Part shown: one piece after another, positions 1-9,700 of the stretch
Layout of the letters: every line of letters begins with the position of its first letter
How positions within the stretch are numbered: position 1 is the first letter of the stretch
DNA from: Mitsuaria sp. PDC51
GTDB taxonomy: Bacteria > Pseudomonadota > Gammaproteobacteria > Burkholderiales > Burkholderiaceae_C
Assembly (NCBI RefSeq): GCF_900113225.1
Contig: NZ_FOZE01000003.1
Coordinates: 496,001 to 560,000 of the forward strand
Direction of reading: 5' to 3'
DNA length: 64,000 nt
Position numbers and translations under genes: made by a program
The notes under the pieces: model-generated
Database searches by the model: none
Seen by the model: the letters and a program-made list of their open reading frames with translations, nothing else
What the model was told of the DNA's origin: nothing

Positions 1-70
1 GTCGCCGCCGGCCGGGCCCGCCGAAGCGCGTTGACCAGCGCGACGCGGGTCGGTGCCCGGCGCTCAGCGC

Positions 71-1414
71 TCAGCGCTCTCGCAGGCTCTCCTCGCGGTG
101 CTGGACCAGCGGGGACAGCACGTACTCGATGACGCGGCGGCGGCCGGTGCGGATGTCCACCGAGCCCGACATGCCGGCGCTGATCGGGACCGGCTTGCCT
201 TCCACCATGACCTGGTTGCGGGCCAGCTCCACGGTGACCGCGAAGAGCAGTCCGCGCTTGTCGTCATGGACGGCGTCGCGAGAGACGTGCAGCACGCGGC
301 CCGGCACGGTGCCGTAGCGGGTGTAGTCGAAGGCGTCGATCTTCACCGCGACCGTGTCGCCCGCATGGACGAAGCCGGCGTCGCGGTTTTCGATGAAGGC
401 CTCGAACTGCATGCGGTCGCTGGCGGGCACGATCTGCATCAGCGCCTGCGCGGCAGGCACCGCCGCGCCCTCGGTGTGCACCGTCAGCTGGTGCACCGTC
501 CCGTCCACCGGCGAGCGCAGCTGCAGCAGCGCGCGATGGGCGCTGGCGCGGGTCACGTCCTGCGCCGCTGCCTGCGCGATGCGCTGCGATTCGGCCAGAT
601 GGTCCTGGGCCGTCTTGCGCAGGCTGGCGCGCAGCTCGGCCTGCTGGGCGCGGGCCAGGGCGATCTGGCCCTCCAGCTCCAGCCGCGCGGTCTTGCGCTG
701 CATCCACGCGTCGCGCGAGACGTCGCGCGTGGCGGCCAGCGCCTCGTAGTCCCGCTCGCGGTCCTGGGCCAGCGGCAGCGAGGCGGCGTAGCGCGCGATC
801 TCACGGGCCAGGCGGTCGCTCCGGGCGGTGTACTCGCTCCAGGCGTCGGCCAGGAAGAGCTCGCCGTCGCGGCGTCGCTCGGGCGTGATGTCCTCCAGCG
901 GCGGGAGCCGCGGCGCGCGCCCGGTGCCCAGCGCATCGATCAGCGCGCGCTGGACGGCCACCTGCACGGTGGCGGTCTGGCGCTCGCCGTCGGCCTTGTC
1001 GAACTCGCTGCCGGCCTCGCGTCCGTCGAGCTCGATGAGCAGCTGGCCGGCGCGCACGCGCTGGTTCTCGACCACGTGGATGGCGCGCACTGAGGCGACC
1101 TGGGTGGAGGAGATGGTCTTGGTCTCGCCGGTGACGGCGATCTTGCCCTGGCCGACCGAGACCACATCGACATGGCTGAAGGTGGCCCAGGCCAGCGTGA
1201 CCAGGATCATCAGCACCAGGCCGCGCGCGACCCAGCGGCCGGCCGGCGAGACCGGGCTGGCCTGCAGCGCCAGCGCGGCGGGCAGGAACTCGGCCTCGTG
1301 GGCCTTCAGGTCGGGCGTGCCCTGGGCGGACTGCAGCCGCCAGGCGTGCCCGGTGACCTGGGCGTAGCGGCCGAGCAGCTCGGCCGCGGCTTGGAATCGG
1401 TGTCGCAGGCTCAT
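71..1414 (-). CDS. HlyD-family type I secretion periplasmic adaptor
   Basis: This 447-residue membrane-fusion protein bridges the inner-membrane ABC exporter and the outer-membrane channel of a type I secretion system. A short cytoplasmic N-terminus precedes one membrane segment near residues 60-80 (RGLVLMILVTLAWATF). A lipoyl-like half (GQLLIELDGREAGSEFDKAD), a long helical-hairpin region rich in Ala, Arg and Gln, a second lipoyl half (LRSPVDGTVHQL) and a beta-barrel follow. The C-terminus (SPLVQHREESLRER) resembles the HlyD terminus. The start at 1414 overlaps the exporter stop by 4 bp (ATGA), which implies translational coupling. It is the last gene of the tolC-cargo-ABC-adaptor set; only 70 bp of non-coding sequence remain to the window edge. 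The family is clear; the only known client is the upstream giant protein, by context. Confidence 0.93.
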   Translation of the reverse strand: MSLRHRFQAAAELLGRYAQVTGHAWRLQSAQGTPDLKAHEAEFLPAALALQASPVSPAGRWVARGLVLMILVTLAWATFSHVDVVSVGQGKIAVTGETKTISSTQVASVRAIHVVENQRVRAGQLLIELDGREAGSEFDKADGERQTATVQVAVQRALIDALGTGRAPRLPPLEDITPERRRDGELFLADAWSEYTARSDRLAREIARYAASLPLAQDRERDYEALAATRDVSRDAWMQRKTARLELEGQIALARAQQAELRASLRKTAQDHLAESQRIAQAAAQDVTRASAHRALLQLRSPVDGTVHQLTVHTEGAAVPAAQALMQIVPASDRMQFEAFIENRDAGFVHAGDTVAVKIDAFDYTRYGTVPGRVLHVSRDAVHDDKRGLLFAVTVELARNQVMVEGKPVPISAGMSGSVDIRTGRRRVIEYVLSPLVQHREESLRER

Positions 1415-3696
1415 GATTGCGTCTCCCGGGAGGTGTCCCGCAGCGTCTGCTGCAGCGAGTTCAGGTGGGTGTAGATGCCGTCGGGGTTGGCGAGCAGTTC
1501 GTCGTGGGTGCCGGACTCGGCCACCTCGCCGCGCTCCATGACCACGATGCGATGCGCGTCGCGGACCGCCGAGAGGCGGTGGGCGATGATCAGCACCGTC
1601 CGCCCCTGGCAGATCGAGCGCATGTTGTCCTGGATGACCTTCTCGGACTCGTAGTCCAGCGCGCTGGTGGCCTCGTCGAAGATCAGGATGCGCGGATCGC
1701 CGACCAGCGCGCGCGCGATCGCGATGCGCTGGCGCTGGCCGCCGGACAGGCCCGTGCCGCTCTCGCCGACGATGGTGTCGTAGCCGTCGGCGAGCTCGCA
1801 GATGAAGTCGTGCGCGCCGGCCAGCTTCGCGGCCTGGATGACGGCCTCGATGGACAGGGTGGGATCGGCCAGCGCGATGTTGTCGCGGATGGAGCGGTTG
1901 AACAGCACGTTGTCCTGCAGCACCACGCCGACCTGCTGGCGCAGCGAGGCGGTGTCGATGACGGCGATGTCCTGGCCGTCGATCAGCACGCGGCCGCGGT
2001 TGGGCACGTACAGGCGCTGGACCAGCCGCGTCAGCGTGCTCTTGCCGGAACCGGAGCGGCCCACGATGCCGATGACCTGGCCCGGCTCGATGCGCAGCTT
2101 CACGCCGCGCAGCACGTCGGAGGCGTCGGGGCGGTAGCGGAAGGCGACGTTGTCGAACTCGATCGCGCCGGACAGGCGCGGCAGGCGGGTCTTCTGGCCG
2201 GCGACCTCGGGGCGGGCGTTGAGCACGTCGCCCAGCCGCGCCACCGAGATGCCGACCTGCTGGAAGTCGTTCCACAGCTGCGCCAGGCGCAGGATGGGAC
2301 TGGAGACCTGGCCGGCCAGCATGTTGAAGGCGACCAGCTCGCCCACGCTCAGCTTCTGGTCGATCACCAGCAGCGCGCCCAGCCACATGATGGCGGCGGT
2401 GACCAGCTTGCTGATCAGCGTGATGCCGGCGTTGGCGACGGTGGCGATGTTGGTGACCGACTGGCCGGCGGTGACGTAGCCGGCGAGCTGCTTCTCCCAC
2501 TTCTGGATCCAGCGCGGCTCGACCGCCATGGCCTTGACCGTGTCGATGCCGCTGATGGTCTCGACCAGGAAGGACTGGTTCTCCGCGCCCTTGTTGAACT
2601 TGGTGTCCAGCCGCGCGCGCAGCACCGGCGTCAGGACCACCGACACGATGAGGTAGAGCGGGATGGAGAGCGCCACGATCAGCGTCAGCGCCGGGCTGTA
2701 CCAGAGCATCACGCCGAAGAAGACGACCGAGAACAGCAGGTCCAGCACCAGCGTCAGCGCATTGCCGGTGAGGAAGGAGCGGATGTTCTCCAGCTGACGG
2801 ATGCGGGCGACCGAGTCGCCGACGCGGCGCGCGTGGAAGTAGGACAGCGGCAGCGCCACGAGGTGGCGGAACAGGCGCGCTCCGAGCTCGACGTCCAGCT
2901 TGTTGCTGGTGTGCGAGAAGACCCAGGAGCGGATGCCGGTGAGCACCACTTCGAAGACGGTGGCGCAGATCAGGCCGACGGCCACGACGTTGAGGGTGCT
3001 CATCACATGGTTGACGAGCACCTTGTCCATCACGACCTGGAAGAACATCGGCGTCACCAGGCCGATCAGCTGGATGAAGAGCGAGATGAGCAGCACCTCG
3101 CCCAGGATGCGGCGGTAGCGGACGATGGCGGGGATGAACCAGGTGAAGTCGAACTTGGCCATCTCGCCGGCGAAGCTGGCCTTGCTGGTGAACAGCATCA
3201 GGGTGCCGGTCCACAGCGCGACGAACTCGTCGATGCCCAGCACGCGCGGCGCCTGGCCGGGGTACTGGATCAGCACCTGGCGGCCGCCGTCGGGGGACTG
3301 GCGGCATTGGGCCAGGAGGAAACAGCGGCCCTCGCGGTCGCGGCCGATGGCCGGCAGCGGCGCCTTGTCCAGCCGCTCCGCGGGCTGGCGCAGCAGCTTG
3401 GCCTTCAGGCCGAGGTGGCCGGCGGCCAACTGCAGCGTCTGGTCGTCGAAGGCCTCGCCGCCGAACTGGTGGCGCAGCTGCGCCTCGTCGGCGGGCAGGC
3501 CGTGCAGGGCGGCGATGGAGAGCAGGCAGGCGAGGGCGGGGTCCGGGGCGGCGCCGGACGAGGCGCCGGCGACCGACGCGGCGGCGGATGGCGCCGCGCA
3601 GGGGGGGCTGGATACGGTGTCGGACGCCTGGGGCGACCCGGGCATGCGCCGGGTCGATGGCGGGGCGACGACGGCAGCGTCGAGGAGGGTGTCCAT
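1411..3696 (-). CDS. HlyB-like type I secretion ABC transporter with degenerate C39 (CLD) domain
   Basis: This 761-residue protein is a half-transporter that exports an unfolded substrate by a type I route. Residues about 45-160 form a C39-peptidase-like domain aligned with that of HlyB. The position of the peptidase Cys is not preserved in context (DPALACLLSIAALHG), so I expect a non-cleaving docking domain. A six-helix membrane domain follows, very similar to HlyB (FDFTWFIPAI, FFQVVMDKVLV, LDVELGARLFRHL, WNDFQQVGISVARLGDVLN). The ATPase domain has Walker A GRSGSGKST, signature LSGGQRQR, Walker B ILIFDEATSALD and the H-loop IIAHRLS. It lies 88 bp after the giant cargo gene and overlaps the adaptor gene by 4 bp. 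The near-HlyB identity of the membrane domain is notable because the neighbouring cargo has no RTX repeats. Confidence 0.95.
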   Translation of the reverse strand: MDTLLDAAVVAPPSTRRMPGSPQASDTVSSPPCAAPSAAASVAGASSGAAPDPALACLLSIAALHGLPADEAQLRHQFGGEAFDDQTLQLAAGHLGLKAKLLRQPAERLDKAPLPAIGRDREGRCFLLAQCRQSPDGGRQVLIQYPGQAPRVLGIDEFVALWTGTLMLFTSKASFAGEMAKFDFTWFIPAIVRYRRILGEVLLISLFIQLIGLVTPMFFQVVMDKVLVNHVMSTLNVVAVGLICATVFEVVLTGIRSWVFSHTSNKLDVELGARLFRHLVALPLSYFHARRVGDSVARIRQLENIRSFLTGNALTLVLDLLFSVVFFGVMLWYSPALTLIVALSIPLYLIVSVVLTPVLRARLDTKFNKGAENQSFLVETISGIDTVKAMAVEPRWIQKWEKQLAGYVTAGQSVTNIATVANAGITLISKLVTAAIMWLGALLVIDQKLSVGELVAFNMLAGQVSSPILRLAQLWNDFQQVGISVARLGDVLNARPEVAGQKTRLPRLSGAIEFDNVAFRYRPDASDVLRGVKLRIEPGQVIGIVGRSGSGKSTLTRLVQRLYVPNRGRVLIDGQDIAVIDTASLRQQVGVVLQDNVLFNRSIRDNIALADPTLSIEAVIQAAKLAGAHDFICELADGYDTIVGESGTGLSGGQRQRIAIARALVGDPRILIFDEATSALDYESEKVIQDNMRSICQGRTVLIIAHRLSAVRDAHRIVVMERGEVAESGTHDELLANPDGIYTHLNSLQQTLRDTSRETQS

Positions 3697-3721
3697 GATG
3701 AGAGTCCTGGTGAAAGGGGGG

Positions 3722-3743
3722 CCGGGCGGCCGGAGCCGCCCGG
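3722..3743 (-). terminator. Hairpin between cargo and exporter genes, possible attenuator
   Basis: A perfect 9-bp inverted repeat (CCGGGCGGC / GCCGCCCGG) with a 4-nt loop lies in the 88-bp gap between the stop of the giant gene and the start of the ABC exporter. In the minus-strand RNA it is followed by a C-rich run and UUU, not a proper U tract, so it would be a weak terminator or an mRNA-processing/stability hairpin. Such an element could keep cargo mRNA in excess over exporter mRNA. That role is inference. Confidence 0.4.
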
Positions 3744-3784
3744 TGGTCGTGCGATGACCTCAGCGAGGCCTCAGCGGCAACCGG

Positions 3785-6700
3785 TCATCGAGACGTCGCC
3801 AGCAGCGGTGCGGCGGTCTGGGGTCGGTCTTCCGGCGAGGCGGTCGTCATCGCCCCCGAGGCCTGCGCGAACCCGGCCATCGCCTGCACCAGCGCGGCCG
3901 TGTCGGTGAGCGCCTGTGCCATCGCCGTCGCGCCGGCGGCGGTCATGTCGCGCAGCGCCTGGCTGCCGTACTCGTCGCCCATCTCGGTGACCGAGAAGTT
4001 GCAGCTGCCCGGCAGGGCGTCCAGCTCCTGGGCCGACATCTCGAACACCATGCTGGAGCTCCACGGATTGCGGAAGATGTATTTCCCGTTGGTCTCGTTC
4101 ACGCCAATGATCGAGAAGGCGTGCCCGCCGACCAGCGTCGTCTTGCCGTTCTCGTCCGTGGCGCTGCGCCATGAGCCGTGGGTGACCAGGCCGGAGCCGT
4201 CCTCCAGGGCCGCAACGACCGCCTCACGGGCATCGATGCCGGAGCCGTAGATCTTGTTCACGCCGCCGGTGAGCGAGCGCTGGGCGATCCGGCCGTAGTT
4301 CCCACCCATGCCGATGCTGTAGTCGTTCTCGATCTGGGCGTGGCCGTTGGCGACGAAGTAGCCGCTGGCCATGGCCTCCACATACGCGTCCTCCAGCAAG
4401 CGCACCCAGCTTCCCCCGGCGACGCTGGCGCCCTGGGACGAGGCGACGCCATCCACCGTGATGAAGAAGGGGTTGTCGGCGCCGCCGCTGTAGAACTTGA
4501 CGGCGAAGGTGCCGTTGCCGTTCGCGCTGATCAGGCCGGACAGGCGGTCAGGAGCCACCGCGGCCAGCTCTTCGACGGAGGAGATCAGCCAGCAGTTGCC
4601 GTATCCCCCCTGGGCCACGCTGAGCGCCGCCTGGCCGGTGGCGCCCTTGAACAACACCGAATCCGACAGATCCACGTAGGAAGCCGCCTTCGGGTTGTTG
4701 GTGCCCAGGAACCACTTGTTGACCGAGGCGGTGAACGCGTCCGCGCTCATGCCGGCCGCCAGGCCGTCCTTGCCGATCATGCTGGTCAGCAGCGACGAGA
4801 CGTAGGTCTGGCCGCCGTTGACCGCCTTGGCGCCGGACAGCATGCCGTTGATGGCGGCGAACTGGTCGACCGAGAGGCCGTCCGCGCCGATGCCCGACTG
4901 CATGCCGGTGAGCATCGCCAGCACCGAGTCGTAGCTGATGCCCGCGTCGCGCGAGGCGGCGGCGAGGTAGCCGGCGTGGGTCTTGTCGGCTTTGCCCATC
5001 GCGATCCCGCGACGGGTCGCGTCCAGGCCTTGCAGCGCGGCCAGCGACATCTGGTTGACGCCGTCGGCCGGGATGGCGGCGAAGGCCTCCACCGACAGCG
5101 CGTTGAGCCAGCGGGCGCTGACCGTGTCGAAGTCGGTGACGCGGCTCAGCTGCTCGGGCCGGATGGCGCTGGCGGCGGCTTCGGGAATCCAGCCGACGTT
5201 GGCCACGGCGGCGAACTGCTCGGCGGTCCAGCCCGAGACCGACGCGGCGGTCAGGCTGCGCATCGTCGCGGCGGTGAACCGACCGAAGGCGGTGGTGGGC
5301 ACCGAGCCCCAGGCGTCGGTGGACAAGGCGCCCAGCCAGCCCGGATTGAGCTTGTTCCACGCGCCGGCCTGGATGGCGCCGACCTGGTCGGCCGACAGGG
5401 CCGCCACCGCGGCCGGGGACAGCGCCTCCAGCCCCGGCAGTGTCGCGATGCGGGCCGGCGACAGCGTGCGGATCATGTCCGGACGCAGGCCGCTGGCGCC
5501 GGCGGCCGACAGACGGTTGGTGTCGAGCGCGGCGAACTGCTCCAGCGTCAGCGCACCGATGCAGGCGGCCGACAGCTGCGGAACGGAGCCGGTGTACATC
5601 GCCTTGATGCCGGCCGCCGGCACCGCCGCCAGGGCTTCCGGCGTCAGCGCGTTGAACCAGGCGCCCCACATGTAGGAGAAGCTGGAGCTGATCGCGCGCA
5701 CCTGGTCGGGCGAGAGGGCGTGGACCGCCGCGTCGGTCAGGACCTGCAGGTTGGCGATGCGTGCGATCTGCGCGGGCGCCAGGCCGCGGATGGTGTCCGC
5801 GGTCAGGCCGGTCGTGCCGGCCGCCAGCGACGGCAGGTTCGCGATGGCGGCGATCTGGTCGGCGTTCAGCGCGCTGACGGTGGCGGCGCTCAGGCCCGCC
5901 ACGGCGCCGGTCGACAGCCGGGCCAGACCCATCGCGGGCAGCGCAGCCGCGGCGGCTGGCGACAAGGCGTTCAGCCAGGCCGCGCCGACGGCGTTCCAGC
6001 CGGCGCGGATGCCGCTGACCTGGTCGGCGCTCAGCACGGCGACGGCGGCCGTCGAGAGCATCTCGGGGTTGCGCAGCGCCGCGACCTGGGCCGGCGTCAT
6101 CGCCGCCACCGTGGCCGGCAGCAGCGCCTGGATCACCGTCGGCGGTACGAGCGCGAAGGCGCCGGCCGGCAACGCGGCCAGCGACTCGGCCGACATCGCG
6201 TTGAGCTGGTCCGCGGTGAACGCGGCGCCGTTGATCGTGGCCGCCTGGCCCAGCAGCGCGGTGCGCGCGGCCGAGGCGTCGGACGACAGCCGCTCGGTGA
6301 AGGGCAGGCTCATCAGCTGATCAGCATTCATCGCCGAGACCAGTGCCGGGCTCAGACCCGCGACGGCCGTCGCGGGCAGCGTGGCCAGGGCCACCGGGGA
6401 CAGCGCCACGAAGGCTGTGGGCGACAGGGCCGTCAACCAGGCCGGCGTGACGCTGGCCAGGTTGAGCAGCGCGCCCGCCTGGGCCGGCGTCAGCGCCGCG
6501 GTGGCGGCGGCGGGCAGCGTGCCGATGGCCGGCAGGGACGCGATCTGGGCCAGCGTCATGCGGCCCACCACCGCCGCGGTCAGCCGCGGGGCCATGGAGG
6601 TGGACAGGCCCGCGATGATGCTCGGCGGAATCGCGGCCAGCGCGGCCGGCGACAGCGCGTCGAATTTCAGCGTGCTCCATTCCGAAGGCATGAACCACGG

Positions 6701-9700
6701 CGTCTGGATCGGCGTCAGCGCGGCGACCGCGGCCTGCGACAAGCGGGAGACGTCGTCCATCACCTTGATCTGTCCGGGCGTGAGCGCGGCGGCGGACGCG
6801 GGCGACAGCCGGGCGACCTCGGTGGGCGACAGCGGCTCGATGATGGATGGCGGCAGTGCCGAGATCGCGGTGGGCGACAGGGCGTTGATCCAGTCGGCGC
6901 TGTAGGCGTTCATCCGGACCGTCAGGCCGGCCGTCTGCGCCGGAGTCAGCGCGGCGACGGCGGTGAGCGACAGGCTGTTGAGCGCGGGCAGGGTCGCGAC
7001 CTGAGCCGGGGTCATCGCGCGGACCGCGTCGGCGCCCAGCGCGGGCGCGATGGTGGTGGACAGCTTGCCGATCGAGGCGGTGGGGATCGCCGCGATGGCG
7101 CTCGCGGGCAGCGCGTTGAGCCAGTCGGCCGTCACGTTGTTCCAGGCGATGGGCAGCGCGGCGACTTGCGCGGCGCTCAGGCCGGCGAGCGCGCTCGGCG
7201 CCAGTTGCTCGGGCGTGGGCAGCACGGAGAGCTGCGTGGCGCTCATCGCGGCGAGGGTCGCGGCGTTCAGTCCCTGGACCGTGGCGCTCGGCAGTTGCGC
7301 GATGGCCGAGGCCGGCAGGATCGCGATCGCCGCCTGGCCCAGCGCGTTGAAGGTCGCGGCGCTGACCGTCGACCAGTCCGGCGTCGCCAGCAGCAGGCCA
7401 CGCACCGAGGCGGCGTCGGCGCTCAGCGCGTCGGGCGTCGCGAGCGATGCCAACTGCTGCGGGCTCATCGCGAGGATGGTGGCGACCGACAGGCCGGCCA
7501 CCGTGGTCGCGTTCAGCGCGCCGATCGCCGCGGCGGGCAGCGCGGCTTTCGCCTCGCCGGACAGCGCATTGATCCAGGCCGCGTCGACACGGGTCCAGTC
7601 GATGCGCAGGCTGCTCAGCTGAGTCGAGGTCAGGCTGGCGACGACGGTTGCGGCCAGCAGTTCCGGATGCGGCAGCGCGGCCAGCTGGGCGGGCGTCATC
7701 GACGCCAGCGTGGTGGCGCTCAGGCCGCGCAGCGTGGCGTCCGGGAGCTGGCCGACCAGCGTCGCCGGCAGCAGCGCGACGACCGAGGCCGGGCAGGCGT
7801 TCAGCCAGGCGGCATCGATGCGGGCGGCGTCCAGCGGCAGGGCGGCGATCTGCGCGCTCGACAGGTTGGCAAGCGCGCTCGGCGCGAGGGCGGAGGGCTG
7901 GCTGATCGCGGCGAGCTGGCGCGTCGACAGCGACTGCAGCGTGTCGGCGTCCAGCCCGTTCAGCACCCGGGCCGACAGGCGCGAGATGGCGGCCGCATCC
8001 AGACCCGGCAGCGCGTCATGGGACAGGTTGTCCAGCCAGTCGGCGTAGACCTCGCCCAGGCGCGGGCACAGCGCGGCGACCTGGGCGGCGCTCAGGGCGG
8101 CGACGGCGTCGGCGCTCAGCAGCGCCAGTGAGGGAATGCCGACGATCTGGTCCGGCCTCAGGCAGGCGATGGTGGCTGGGCTCAGACCGGCGACGGCCCG
8201 GCGCGAGATCGAGGCCAGCAACGGCGCCGGCATCGCCGCGAGGGCGTCAGGACGCAGCGCGTTCACCCAGTCGGCGCTCACGGTGGACAGCCCGCCGGAC
8301 AGGTTGCGAGCCTGCTCGGCGGACAGCTCCCGGACCGCCTCGATGCTCAGGCAGTCGGCGCGGGTCAGGCGGGAGATGGCCATCGGACTGAGGGCTTTCA
8401 GCGCCTCGGGCGTGATGGCGGCGATGGCACTGGCCGAGAGCGCGCCGTAGTTGGAGATCGCGGCCAGTTGCGCCGGCGTCATCGCGCCCACGGTGGTCGC
8501 GCTCAGGCCGAGCTGGGCCGAGTTGGACCACTGGGTGACCGCGCCCGGCGCGATTGCCGCGATGGCGGCCGGCGACAGGGCGTTGATCCAGGCGGCGCTC
8601 GCGGTGGCCCAGCCGTTGCGCAGGGCGGCGACCTGCGCCGGTGCCAGCGCGGCGGCGGCTTCGGCGGACAGCAGGTCCGGACGGGTGAGCGCCGCGACCT
8701 GGGCGGGCGACATGGCGGCGATCGTCTCGGGCAGCAGCGCGGCCATCTGGGCGCTCGGCATCAGCGCCAGGCCGCCGGCGGGGAGCTGCGCGAGCTCGGC
8801 GGGCGACAGGCCATTGAGCCAGGCGGCGGTGGCCTGGGCCCAGTTGGTCGAAGCGAAGTTGCCCAGGGCGGCGTTGCGCACCTCGGCGGCCGTCGCGTTC
8901 AGCAGATCGGGACGGTTGATCGCCGCCAGTTGATCGCTGGAGAAGCCGGACAGCGTCGCGGCGGTCAGCGTCGGAACGACGGCGGTGGGCAGTGTGGCCA
9001 GCGCGCCGGGTTGCAGGGCGCCGATCACGCCGGGCGACAGCGCGTCCAGCCAGGCCTTGGTGACGCCGCTCAGGGTCGTGATGCCGGCGACCTGGGTCGC
9101 GCTCAGGACGGCGACGGACGCGGCGGGCAGCGTGTAGAGGCCTGGCAGAACGGCAAGCTGCTGGGGCGCGAGCGCCCGCAGGGCCTCCAGCGACAGCGCC
9201 GGCGCCACCGCCTTGTTGAACTGCTTGATGTTGTCCGGCGGGAGCACCGCCAGGGCGCTCGGCGACAGCGCCTGCATCCAGGCGACGGACATCGCCCCCC
9301 AACTGAAGTTGATGGTGCGGACCTGGTCGGCGGTCAGGGCCGCGATCGAGGCCGGCTGGAGTCCCAGGACGGCCGTCGAGCTCAGCTTGCCGAAGTCGAC
9401 CGGCGCGATGCGCGCGAGATCGGAGGGCGCCAGCGCGTTGAGCCAGTCCGAGTTCACCTTGCTCCAGTCCGTGGGCGCCAGCGCCGCAGTGCGGATGGCC
9501 GCCGCCTCGGGCGACAGCAGCGACGGCGACGGAATGGCGGCCAGCTGGGCCGCGCTCATCGCGGACACGACCGCGGTGCTCAGGCCCGGCACGACGTCGG
9601 CCGGGATCGAGGCGATCTGCGCCGTCGTCAGGCCGCCCACGACCTCGCGCGACAAGGCGTTGATCCATTCAGCGGGGAGCTCGCCCCATCGCTCGTTGTC

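Noticed and set aside
1417-3909. 830-codon plus-strand frame over the exporter gene
   Set aside because: Arg/Asp/Gln/His-rich translation with no motif; it mirrors the HlyB-like gene, which has full ABC-transporter signatures.
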